Origin: Maritimibacter sp.
GTDB lineage: Bacteria; Pseudomonadota; Alphaproteobacteria; Rhodobacterales; Rhodobacteraceae
NCBI GenBank assembly: GCA_011389895.1
Contig: JAABTN010000005.1
Coordinates: 1-64,000, forward strand
Direction of reading: 5' to 3'
DNA: 64,000 nt
Shown here in pieces: positions 1 to 8,471 of the stretch (the first letter of the stretch is position 1; each line of letters starts with the position of its first letter). The notes below the pieces were generated by a model. The model was not told the origin of the DNA. It saw nothing but the letters and a program-made list of their open reading frames with translations, and ran no database searches. Made by a program: the position numbers and the translations under genes.

Positions 1-1
1 T

Positions 2-1906
2 GACGACCAGTCGATCTACGGCTGGCGTGGGGCCGAAGTGGGCAACATCCTGCGGTTTGAAAAGGATTTCCCGGGGGCCAAGGTGGTGCGGCTGGAACAG
101 AATTACCGCTCCACGCCCCATATCCTTGCCGCTGCCGCGGGCGTGATCCGGGGCAACGAGGACCGGCTTGGCAAGGAGCTTTGGACCGAGGCCGAGGACG
201 GCGAAAAGGTCCGCCTGATCGGCCATTGGGACGGGGAAGAGGAAGCGCGCTGGATCGGGGACGAGATCGAGGCTCTTTACACAGGGAGCTCGTCACTTGC
301 CAAAAGGCGAGAGAATACTCGCATGGAAATGGCCATCGAAGCGGTCAAGCGCCTAAGTGACAGTGGCGCGTTGTTAGGTTTGAACAGCCGCGAAGAACTC
401 GTCTCTCGTCTTTCGAAACACGATGGTTTTTTGAGTGAAACTCAGAACAAGGCATTACTCTGGGAGCTGACGACTCGCCTTGAAGAAGGCTTGTCCATAG
501 AGCCAGCCATCCTGCGTTTCTACTATGAAGAAATCGCAATCCTCGTGCGCGCCAGCCACCAGATGCGCGCCTTCGAGGACCGGTTCCTGACCATCGGCCT
601 GCCATATCGCGTGATCGGCGGGCCACGCTTTTACGAACGCCTCGAAATTCGCGATGCCATGGCCTATTTCCGGCTCGCGGTCAGCCCGGATGACGCGCTC
701 GCGTTCGAGCGGATCGTGAATACGCCGCGCCGGGGTCTGGGCGATAAGGCGGTGCAGACGATTCAGCGCATGGCGCGGGATTACGATCTGCCGCTGGTCG
801 ATGCGGCGGCCCGCTGTGTTCAAGAGGGCGCGATCAAGGGCAAGGGGGCCAAGGGGCTTTCCGATCTCGTGCAGGACATCTACCGCTGGCACGCGGCGAC
901 GCTTGGTCCTGTGCGCGAGATTTCGGAAGACCCCCCTGCGGCGCAAGAAGCGAACGCAGATGTATTCGAGGACGATTTCCCACCGTTCAAAGACATCGGC
1001 TACGGTCAACCGGACGCGCCGGCAACAACGGTTGTGCGGGGCGAGCCGGAGCTGTCCCATATTGAGCTGGCCGAGATGATCCTGGAGGAGTCCGGCTACA
1101 CCGGGATGTGGCAAAACGACAAGACGCCCGAGGCCCCGGGGCGGCTGGAGAACCTGAAAGAGCTGGTGAAAGCGCTGGAGCAATTCGAAAACCTCCAAGG
1201 GTTTCTCGAACACGTCGCGCTGATCATGGACAATGAAGAAAGCGAGACCGAGGAAAAGGTCACCATCATGACGCTGCACGCCGCCAAGGGGTTGGAATAC
1301 CCCGTGGTGTTCCTGCCGGGGTGGGAAGATGGCCTTTTCCCCTCGCAACGCTCGATGGACGAAAGCGGCCTCAAGGGGTTGGAGGAAGAGCGGCGGCTGG
1401 CCTATGTCGGGATCACCCGGGCGGAAGAGCTTTGCACCATCTCCTTTGCCGCCAATCGCCGGGTCTATGGCCAATGGCAAAGCCAGTTGCCATCGCGATT
1501 CGTCGATGAATTGCCCGAGGAACATGTGGATGTGCTGACCCAGACCGGGCTTTATGGCGGCGGCTACGGCGCGGCGGATGACCAGTTCGGCGCTTCCCCG
1601 TTGGAAGACCGGGCGGCGCGGGCCAATGCCTATAACTCGCCGGGGTGGCGGCGGATGCAAAGCCGGGGGGCCACGCGGTCCATGGCGACGCCGAACGAGG
1701 CGCGGGGGCTGACCATAGATTCCACCGCCCTGTCCGCCTTTTCCCAAGGCGACCGGGTGTTTCACCAGAAATTCGGCTACGGCTATGTCATGGGGATCGA
1801 GGGCGACAAGCTTGATGTCGAATTCGAACATGCCGGGGCGAAGAAAGTCGTGGCGAAATTCATCAAACCCGCCGACCGCGCGGGAGAGGATGACGTTCCG
1901 TTCTGA
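2..1906 (+). CDS. uvrD: ATP-dependent DNA helicase UvrD/PcrA (5' truncated by window edge)
   Basis: Frame open from nt 2: DDQSIYGWRGA, LEQNYRST, AILVRA, TLHAAKGLEYPVVFLPGWE, EERRLAYVGITRA motifs of UvrD-type SF1 helicases. Confidence 0.95.
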   Translation, partial: DDQSIYGWRGAEVGNILRFEKDFPGAKVVRLEQNYRSTPHILAAAAGVIRGNEDRLGKELWTEAEDGEKVRLIGHWDGEEEARWIGDEIEALYTGSSSLAKRRENTRMEMAIEAVKRLSDSGALLGLNSREELVSRLSKHDGFLSETQNKALLWELTTRLEEGLSIEPAILRFYYEEIAILVRASHQMRAFEDRFLTIGLPYRVIGGPRFYERLEIRDAMAYFRLAVSPDDALAFERIVNTPRRGLGDKAVQTIQRMARDYDLPLVDAAARCVQEGAIKGKGAKGLSDLVQDIYRWHAATLGPVREISEDPPAAQEANADVFEDDFPPFKDIGYGQPDAPATTVVRGEPELSHIELAEMILEESGYTGMWQNDKTPEAPGRLENLKELVKALEQFENLQGFLEHVALIMDNEESETEEKVTIMTLHAAKGLEYPVVFLPGWEDGLFPSQRSMDESGLKGLEEERRLAYVGITRAEELCTISFAANRRVYGQWQSQLPSRFVDELPEEHVDVLTQTGLYGGGYGAADDQFGASPLEDRAARANAYNSPGWRRMQSRGATRSMATPNEARGLTIDSTALSAFSQGDRVFHQKFGYGYVMGIEGDKLDVEFEHAGAKKVVAKFIKPADRAGEDDVPF

Positions 1907-2038
1907 TTTTCAGGGTTTGAATGCCGGGGCAGGCGGCTTTTCCCCGCCCCGCTTGCCACCACCCACAGCTCAGGACGCGCGACCAGCGGGCCCGCAAGAC
2001 CGCCCGGTAACAGGGTTTCCCTGACTTCCATCCGCCAA

Positions 2039-2077
2039 AAACAAAAAACGACGACGCTCGGGAGGAGGTGAGCGTCG
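2039..2077 (-). terminator. Rho-independent terminator formed by the last CCUCCUCCC hairpin
   Basis: Minus strand: CGACGCTC-ACCTCCTCCC-GAGCGTCG followed by TCGTTTTTTGTTTTT. Confidence 0.8.
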
Positions 2078-2387
2078 CCGTTCTTTCATGCAACCGGCCT
2101 CAGGGAGGAGGAGAGGCCTTTTGCGTGCGGCCCGGAATGAATTCCGGTGTCTGGTCCTGACCCCCGGGAGGAGGAAGGGGGCGGACAGCAGATGTTCCAG
2201 GGAGGAGGAAAGGAACATCCGATCTCGTGTCTGACGGGCGGCACCCCGGGAGGAGGTGGAGCGCCGCCCTCAGGTTCGGGCCGATCTGGGAGGAGGTAGA
2301 CCGGTCCGCTTCGTGAACCCGGGACGCATCAGGGAGGAGGAGATGCTTGCCGGGTTATCGCGCGCGTCTGGGAGGAGGTAGACGCGC
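2052..2387 (-). ncRNA. CcsR-like (cuckoo RNA) sRNA array: 8 hairpins with CCUCCUCCC loops
   Basis: GGGAGGAGG on + strand at 2060, 2103, 2166, 2200, 2248, 2288, 2332, 2370; each flanked by complementary arms (e.g. CGACGCTC/GAGCGTCG, GATGTTCC/GGAACATC, GCGCGTCT/AGACGCGC); directly downstream of a minus-strand DUF1127 gene, as for CcsR1-4 in Rhodobacter sphaeroides. Confidence 0.88.
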
Positions 2388-2396
2388 CCGAATGGC

Positions 2397-2618
2397 TTAT
2401 TTCTGTTCGCCGTACGCGGCCGCGCGGGCCAGGAACGGAATGTCGGCGCGCGAGATGCCGAGATCGGCAAGATCACGACCATTCAGCGCACGAAGTTCGT
2501 TCAGCGTGGTGTGGTAGACCTTGCGCTGGGCGCGGGCTTCGGAAAGATACTTGAATGCGGCAGACACGCGGTCGAGGAGGCCGTGGTCGTTGGAGCGGAT
2601 ATCAGTTGCGTATGCCAT
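2397..2618 (-). CDS. DUF1127 family small protein (CcaF1-like)
   Basis: MAYATDIRSNDHGLLDRVSAAFKYLSEARAQRKVYHTTLNELRALNGRDLADLGISRADI: RxYRxTxxELxxLxxRxLxDLGIxRxDI signature; AAGAAGAG ribosome site upstream of ATG at 2618. Confidence 0.88.
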   Translation of the reverse strand: MAYATDIRSNDHGLLDRVSAAFKYLSEARAQRKVYHTTLNELRALNGRDLADLGISRADIPFLARAAAYGEQK

Positions 2619-2943
2619 GTCATCATCTCTTCTTGTCTGTGCGCCGAATTCGTCTGCTCGGCGCGTCGTCGTCTTGGGATCATGTCCCGTTCGCTTGAGA
2701 TGAAAATGGGGAATTTGCTGCACCTGCACAATCCCGAGAATGCTCAATGCTGCTATGCAGAAAATGCATACGTGAGACTGACATACTTACTTACGCTAGG
2801 GAAACCCTGCGCGCGCGAGGTTTGCCATAGGTTTCCCCGATGGCGCCGGTCTGCGCCCGAATCCCACGTTTGGCCGGGGTCCGCCCCTTGTGGTTCAGCT
2901 TGAAACGGGCCACCTAGGGAACAACAATATTGGAGGACCCTTG

Positions 2944-4032
2944 ATGAGCCTGAGCCGTGAAAGCGTGATGTCCGTCCTGTCGACCGTGGCGATGCCGGAT
3001 GGCGGCGATCTGGCCTCGCGCGACATGATCCGTGCCTTGACCATTGAAGACGGGGTGGTGAGCTTTGTCATCGAAGCGCCATCGCCTGAAGTGGCGGGGC
3101 AGATCGAGGCACAGCGCAAGGCGGCCGAGGCCGGGGTTGCGGCGCTTGACGGGGTTGAAAAGGTCACGGTGATCCTGACCGCCCATGGCGGCGCGGCGAA
3201 AGCCCCGCCGAAATCCGACCAACCGGCCCCCAGCCTGCGCGTGGGCGGCCACCCGAAGCCGCAGGCCGGGCCCCAGAAAATTGCCGGTGTCGACCGCGTG
3301 ATCGCGGTCGCCTCGGGCAAGGGTGGTGTTGGCAAATCCACGGTGTCCTCGAACCTCGCCGTCGCGCTCGCCGCAGCGGGGCGCAAGGTCGGGCTTCTCG
3401 ATGCCGACATCCTTGGCCCAAGCCAAGCGCTTATGATGGGGGCAACGGAAAAGCCCACATCGGCGGATGGCACCGTGCTCGACCCGATCCCGGCCCATGG
3501 GGTCAAGATCATGTCGGTCGGCTCCATCGTCGACCCCGATCAGGCGGTCGTCTGGCGTGGTCCGATGCTTATGGGCACGGTGCAGCAATTCGCGTTCCAG
3601 GTGAACTGGGGGGAGCTTGACGTGTTGATCGTCGATCTGCCGCCGGGCACGGGCGATGTGCAGCTCACGCTGAGCCAGAAGGTCGAGATGACCGGTGCAT
3701 TGATCGTGTCGACACCCCAGGACGTGGCGCTTCTGGATGCGCACAAGGCCGTGGATATGTTTGCCAAGGTAAGTGTCCCGGTTCTGGGCCTGATCGAGAA
3801 CATGTCGTCCTATATCTGCCCCAACTGCGGGCACGAAGCGCATCTATTCGGTGAGGGCGGCGTGGCCAAGGAGGCCGACCGGATCGGCGCACCGCTTCTG
3901 GCCCAGCTTCCCTTGTCGCTGGACGTGCGGCTCGCCGGTGATGCGGGCACGCCCGTGGCGCTGACCCAAGGCGAGATGGCGCAAGCCTATCGTAGCCTCG
4001 CCGCGGACCTTGTGGCACGCGGGATCGGCTGA
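2944..4032 (+). CDS. mrp: Mrp/NBP35-family ATP-binding protein (Fe-S cluster carrier)
   Basis: VIAVASGKGGVGKSTVSSNLA P-loop, DVLIVDLPPGTGDVQLT, ENMSSYICPNCGHEAHLFGEGG CxxC motif. Confidence 0.93.
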   Translation: MSLSRESVMSVLSTVAMPDGGDLASRDMIRALTIEDGVVSFVIEAPSPEVAGQIEAQRKAAEAGVAALDGVEKVTVILTAHGGAAKAPPKSDQPAPSLRVGGHPKPQAGPQKIAGVDRVIAVASGKGGVGKSTVSSNLAVALAAAGRKVGLLDADILGPSQALMMGATEKPTSADGTVLDPIPAHGVKIMSVGSIVDPDQAVVWRGPMLMGTVQQFAFQVNWGELDVLIVDLPPGTGDVQLTLSQKVEMTGALIVSTPQDVALLDAHKAVDMFAKVSVPVLGLIENMSSYICPNCGHEAHLFGEGGVAKEADRIGAPLLAQLPLSLDVRLAGDAGTPVALTQGEMAQAYRSLAADLVARGIG

Positions 4033-4080
4033 CCCCCGGCACCCCGCGCGCGTCTGGCCAAGGCCGGGGTGCCGCCATCG

Positions 4081-4480
4081 CGGGATTTCATGGGAATGAG
4101 GTGCCCCCGGACGGTCGCTCTGGCCGCCCATGGGAAATCATGGCCCATAGTTTTCCAGTTTGCCCCCATACCCGTATTATTGTTCGAATCTGGCAAGGAA
4201 TCGCATGAATCCTTGATGAGATTCGTGCGAAAAGCCCCCGAGATCTTACGCGACAAAGGCCGGATTCCATGATATTCCCAGTTTTCATGGGAAATCAGGG
4301 GAATTTTTTCAAGAAATTTTATGATACTATATATTGTGTTATGGGGTGCAATATTACGCGATATAGGTTTCTTTGTTCTTGTTTTGATCACCCAACACCT
4401 TGTTCCATTCCCCTGTGCCGATCAACATCTTGGGGTGTTTTTCCCTAAAAAGGTATTGCTTCCCATGAAATCCCATGGCA
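4081..4480. promoter_or_regulatory. Candidate MraZ-binding boxes upstream of mraZ
   Basis: 10-bp-spaced TGGGA-like repeats: CGGGA-N5-TGGGA (4081-4095), TGGCC-N5-TGGGA-N5-TGGCC (4121-4145), TGGGA-N5-GGGGA (4288-4302), minus-strand TGGGA-N5-TGGGA (4461-4475). Confidence 0.55.
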
Positions 4481-4489
4481 ATCATTTAA

Positions 4490-4705
4490 ACACGATGAGG
4501 ACGGGAACAAAGGGGCGCACAAGAACCCCGAAACATCTCCCAAGTCAGGTTTCATACAGGCACCCCGCTTCATCGCTAAAAAAGAGATCCGACGCGCTCG
4601 CGAGCAGACATCCCCCCAGGTGGCGACCGCGATCGGACGAACCCAGAGATGGGACGAGGGCGGCGGATTGGACAGTGGCAGCAGTTCAATCCGTCGTTTT
4701 CGTTT
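4490..4705 (+). ncRNA. UpsM-like sRNA / mraZ 5' leader (5' end approximate)
   Basis: Long non-coding leader upstream of mraZ ending in an intrinsic terminator, the arrangement described for UpsM upstream of the Rhodobacter sphaeroides dcw cluster; no sequence comparison possible here. Confidence 0.5.
4661..4704 (+). terminator. Intrinsic terminator/attenuator within the mraZ leader
   Basis: CGGCGGATTGGAC (4661-4673) pairs with GTTCAATCCGTCG (4684-4696) as a 13-bp stem with 2 G-U pairs, followed by TTTTCGTTT. Confidence 0.75.
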
Positions 4706-4766
4706 CCGGGCCCCGAACCGGGGCAGGCGGTCAATGGACGAGGGACAGTAACGGGAGCCGCACCAA

Positions 4767-5261
4767 GTGGCACAAGTGTTCAGAGGCGACGGGCTCCACA
4801 AGGTGGATGCGAAGGGCAGGGTGTCTATCCCGGCCCTGTTTCGGCGTGTTCTGGAGGCGACCGACCCCGACTGGACCGAAGGGCTTGCCGCCAATTTCGT
4901 GATCGTTTTCGGCGATCACCGCCGCAAATACCTTGAATGTTATTCGATGGAAGCGATCTCGGAGGTCGACGACATCATAAAGTCAAAGCCGCGTGGGTCG
5001 AACGGCCGCAAGGTTCTTGAAAACATGTATTATGGTCAGTCGCTACCCACGAGCGTGGATGACACCGGCCGGATCGTGCTTCCCGCCCGCCTGCGCCAGA
5101 AGATCGGGCTGGATGGCGAAGCCTATTTCATCGCCTCTGGCGACACCTTCCAGATCTGGAACCCGGCCACTTACCAAGAGATCGAGGCCGCGAAGAACGC
5201 CGAATTCCTCGACGGGCTGCCGGACGATTATGATGTCGCGGCGCTTCTGGATGAGGAGTGA
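4767..5261 (+). CDS. mraZ: Transcriptional regulator MraZ
   Basis: [26 protein letters not shown] and [18 protein letters not shown] AbrB-like repeats; first gene of dcw cluster. Confidence 0.95.
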   Translation: MAQVFRGDGLHKVDAKGRVSIPALFRRVLEATDPDWTEGLAANFVIVFGDHRRKYLECYSMEAISEVDDIIKSKPRGSNGRKVLENMYYGQSLPTSVDDTGRIVLPARLRQKIGLDGEAYFIASGDTFQIWNPATYQEIEAAKNAEFLDGLPDDYDVAALLDEE

Positions 5262-6256
5262 GCAGCATGATGGTGGCTGCGGCGACCCAATCGGACCCCC
5301 ATATTCCCGTTTTGCTGCGACCGCTTCTAGAGGCGGTCGCACCTGTTTCCGGCACATGGATTGACGGCACCTTCGGGGCAGGTGGCTATGCCCGAGGGTT
5401 GGCCGAGGCCGGGGCGACCCGCGTCATCGGGATCGACCGCGATCCGATGGCCCATGACATGGCGGAAAACTGGGTCGCCAAGGTGCCGCAGATCGAGCTC
5501 GCGCTGGGCACGTTTTCCGAGATGGATGAGATTGCGAAAGACCCGGTTGACGGCGTCGTGCTTGATCTTGGCGTGTCGTCCATGCAGCTCGATCAGGCCG
5601 AGCGCGGATTTTCGTTTCAGCGCAACGGGCCGCTCGACATGCGGATGAGCCAAGAGGGGCCGACCGCCGCCGATCTGGTCAACGACGCCCCGGAAGAGGA
5701 ACTGGCCGATATCCTCTATCATTACGGCGAAGAGCGCGCTTCGCGCCGCATTGCCCGCGCGATCGTGCGCAATCGCGCTACAGACCGCTACGAAACGACG
5801 GCGCAATTGGCCGCCACCATCGAATCTTGTCTGCCCCGTGCCAAACCGGGCCAGAGCAACCCGGCCACCCGGTCGTTTCAGGCGATCCGCATCGCGGTGA
5901 ACGATGAATTCGGCCAATTGGCCGAAGGGCTTGAGGCTGCCGAGCGCGCCTTGAAACCCGGTGGCAAGCTGGCCGTGGTGACCTTTCATTCGCTCGAAGA
6001 TCGCGTGGTCAAACGGTTCTTGCAACTGGCGGCCTCCACCGGCGGCGGCGGGTCGCGCTATGCTCCGGAGGGTGAAGCCCATGTGCCGCGGTTCGATCTG
6101 ACCCCGCGCCGGGCCATCGGGCCCGAAGAAGATGAGCTTGCGGTGAACCCGCGCGCTCGCTCCGCGCGCTTGCGCGTCGCGACCCGCACCGAGGCCCCGC
6201 CCGAGAAGGTGGACCGTTCCCAACTGGGTCTTCCGGCCCCTGCGTGCCGAGGTTGA
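5258..6256 (+). CDS. rsmH: 16S rRNA (cytosine(1402)-N(4))-methyltransferase RsmH
   Basis: [57 protein letters not shown] start overlaps mraZ stop (alternative ATG 5267). Confidence 0.95.
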   Translation: MSSMMVAAATQSDPHIPVLLRPLLEAVAPVSGTWIDGTFGAGGYARGLAEAGATRVIGIDRDPMAHDMAENWVAKVPQIELALGTFSEMDEIAKDPVDGVVLDLGVSSMQLDQAERGFSFQRNGPLDMRMSQEGPTAADLVNDAPEEELADILYHYGEERASRRIARAIVRNRATDRYETTAQLAATIESCLPRAKPGQSNPATRSFQAIRIAVNDEFGQLAEGLEAAERALKPGGKLAVVTFHSLEDRVVKRFLQLAASTGGGGSRYAPEGEAHVPRFDLTPRRAIGPEEDELAVNPRARSARLRVATRTEAPPEKVDRSQLGLPAPACRG

Positions 6257-6259
6257 TGC

Positions 6260-6673
6260 ATGATGCGGCCCCTGTTTTTCATTGTGGCGACCTTGGCGGT
6301 GATGGGGTTGGGATACTGGGCCTATCATGAGAACTACAAAACGCAGGCCTCGCTTGACGAGGTGCGTGATTTGCAGAGCGATATTGGCCGAATGCGGGAA
6401 CGTCTCGCGGTTCTGAAGGCCGAATGGGCCTATCTCAACCGTCCCGACCGGCTGCGCGACCTCGCGCGGCTGAATTATGACCAGCTTGGCCTTTTCCCGC
6501 TCGACCCTGATCAGTTTGGCCGGGTCGATCAGGTCGCCTACCCGGATGAGCCCGCGGGTCTGCCGCTCCCGCGCGCGTCCGATGCGGTGGACGTGCAGGG
6601 CAGGTTGACCGAAATCGAAGACTTGCCCATGCTGGTGGACCAGCTGGCCGGTGATCTGGAGAAGACGGAATGA
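6260..6673 (+). CDS. ftsL: Cell division protein FtsL
   Basis: Small single-TM coiled-coil protein between rsmH and ftsI (YENYKTQASLDEVRDLQSDIGRMRERLAVLKAEWAYLNRPDRL). Confidence 0.85.
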   Translation: MMRPLFFIVATLAVMGLGYWAYHENYKTQASLDEVRDLQSDIGRMRERLAVLKAEWAYLNRPDRLRDLARLNYDQLGLFPLDPDQFGRVDQVAYPDEPAGLPLPRASDAVDVQGRLTEIEDLPMLVDQLAGDLEKTE

Positions 6674-8451
6674 GCCGCGTTCCCCTCAGACCGCTTGCCC
6701 GGATCCTCGATGCGCGCGCCAAGGGCGGCGACCCGGATGCCATCGAACGTGAGAACAAGCAACAGCGGAACGAGGCGATGCGCGACCGGGCGCGGGTTCA
6801 GGCCGAAGGGCGCCTTTTGGTGCTCGCGGTCCTGTTCTTTGTCGCGTTCGGCACCGTCGGGGTGCGCATGGGCATGTTGGCGGGGGCGGAGGTGGCCGAG
6901 CCGCGCGGGCAGACGGCGGGCGCAGAGATCGCCGCGACCCGTGCCGATATCACCGACCGCAACGGTCGGCTTCTGGCCACCAACCTGACGACCCACGCGC
7001 TTTATGCCCAGCCGCCGCTCATGGTGGACCCGGAACGGGCTGCCGCCGAGCTTGTCGAAATCTTTCCCGATCTTGACGCGGACCGTTTGGTCCGTGACTT
7101 TACCGGGTCGCGCAAGTTCCTGTGGATCAAGAAGAAAATTAGCCCGGAACAATTGCAGGACGTGCATGACATCGGCGATCCGGGGCTGTTGTTCGCCCCG
7201 CGCGACATGCGGCTTTATCCCAATGGCGCGGTTGCCTCGCACGTTCTGGGGGGCGCGCGCTTTGGCCAGGAGGGTGTTCACGCCGCCGAGCTTGTGGGCG
7301 TGGCGGGTATCGAGCGCGCCTTTGACGACCGTCTGCGCGATCCGGGGCAGGCGGGCGAGCCGCTGATGCTGACCCTCGATCTGACCGTGCAATCGGCGGT
7401 GGAACATGTGCTTGCGGGCGGGATGCAGTTGATGAACGCCAAGGGCGCTGCTGCGATCTTGATGGAGGTTCACACGGGCGAGGTCGTGGCGCTTGCAAGC
7501 CTTCCCGATTTTGATCCCAACGAACGGCCGAACCCGCCCACCTCGGGCGCGCCCTCGGACAGCCCGCTGTTCAACCGGGCGGTTCAGGGGCTTTATGAGC
7601 TGGGTTCGACATTCAAGGTGTTCACCTCGGCACAGGCGCTTGATCTTGGGCTGGTGGATCCGGCCACGATGGTCGATACCACCGGCCCGATCAAATGGGG
7701 CAAGCACAAGATCAACGATTTCCACGACTATGGGCGCGAATTGTCGGTCACCGATGTGATCGTGAAAAGCTCGAACATCGGGACCGCGCGGCTGGCGCAG
7801 ATGATCGGGACCGAGCGCCAGCGCGCCTTCTTGGAGCAACTCGGGCTGACCAAGCCGACCGGGATCGAGCTGGTCGAAGCCAAGGGGTCGACGCCGCTGT
7901 TGCCGTCGAACTGGTCCGAACTGTCCACGATGACGATTTCCTATGGTCACGGGCTGTCGGCCTCGCCCCTGCATCTCGCCGCGGCCTATGCCACCATCAC
8001 CAATGGCGGCACGAAGGTGACGCCCACGGTGGTGCGCAAGGGACCGGTCGCGCCGGGGCCACGGGTGCTGTCGCCGCAAAGCTCGGCCATCACCCGCGAC
8101 ATGTTGCGCCAAGTCGTCTCGCGCGGCACCGCCTCGTTTGGTGAGGTCGAGGGTTACGCGGTCGGGGGCAAGACCGGCACGGCCGACAAACCGAAGCCGC
8201 GCGGCGGGTATTACGAGGATAAGGTGCTGGCCACCTTCGCCTCGATCTTTCCCGCGCATGATCCGAAATACGTGCTGGTGGTCACGCTGGACGAGCCGGT
8301 CGAGACCACCGGGTCCGAGCCGCGGCGCACCGCAGGCTGGACCGCCGTTCCGGTCGCCGCCGAGATCATCCGCCGTGTCGCCCCGCTTCTTGGCCTGCGA
8401 CCGGAGATTGAACCTGCAGGTCCGATGGGTGTAACACTCACTTCGAACTGA
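6670..8451 (+). CDS. ftsI: Peptidoglycan D,D-transpeptidase FtsI (PBP3)
   Basis: Transpeptidase STFKVF, SSN, KTGT motifs; dcw synteny; ATGA overlap with ftsL. Confidence 0.95.
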   Translation: MSRVPLRPLARILDARAKGGDPDAIERENKQQRNEAMRDRARVQAEGRLLVLAVLFFVAFGTVGVRMGMLAGAEVAEPRGQTAGAEIAATRADITDRNGRLLATNLTTHALYAQPPLMVDPERAAAELVEIFPDLDADRLVRDFTGSRKFLWIKKKISPEQLQDVHDIGDPGLLFAPRDMRLYPNGAVASHVLGGARFGQEGVHAAELVGVAGIERAFDDRLRDPGQAGEPLMLTLDLTVQSAVEHVLAGGMQLMNAKGAAAILMEVHTGEVVALASLPDFDPNERPNPPTSGAPSDSPLFNRAVQGLYELGSTFKVFTSAQALDLGLVDPATMVDTTGPIKWGKHKINDFHDYGRELSVTDVIVKSSNIGTARLAQMIGTERQRAFLEQLGLTKPTGIELVEAKGSTPLLPSNWSELSTMTISYGHGLSASPLHLAAAYATITNGGTKVTPTVVRKGPVAPGPRVLSPQSSAITRDMLRQVVSRGTASFGEVEGYAVGGKTGTADKPKPRGGYYEDKVLATFASIFPAHDPKYVLVVTLDEPVETTGSEPRRTAGWTAVPVAAEIIRRVAPLLGLRPEIEPAGPMGVTLTSN

Positions 8452-8471
8452 GCCGCGACCCCGGGGGGACC

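Noticed and set aside
455-1831. 458-aa minus-strand ORF opposite uvrD
   Set aside because: Shadow ORF caused by GC-rich third positions; low-complexity H/R/P-rich product opposite a clear helicase
2040-2340. Possible series of Shine-Dalgarno sites / small plus-strand ORFs (GGGAGGAGG resembles an RBS)
   Set aside because: No consistent start codons 5-10 nt downstream; stem complementarity and the minus-strand DUF1127 context fit sRNAs better
2040-2390. Possible CRISPR array (regularly spaced short repeats)
   Set aside because: Repeat core is only 9 bp, spacing is irregular (34-63 bp), every unit is a hairpin with the repeat in its loop, and no cas genes are near
4321-4902. 193-aa plus-strand ORF upstream of mraZ
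   Set aside because: Overlaps the mraZ start, spans the leader terminator, no ribosome site or domain; region better explained as regulatory leader/sRNA
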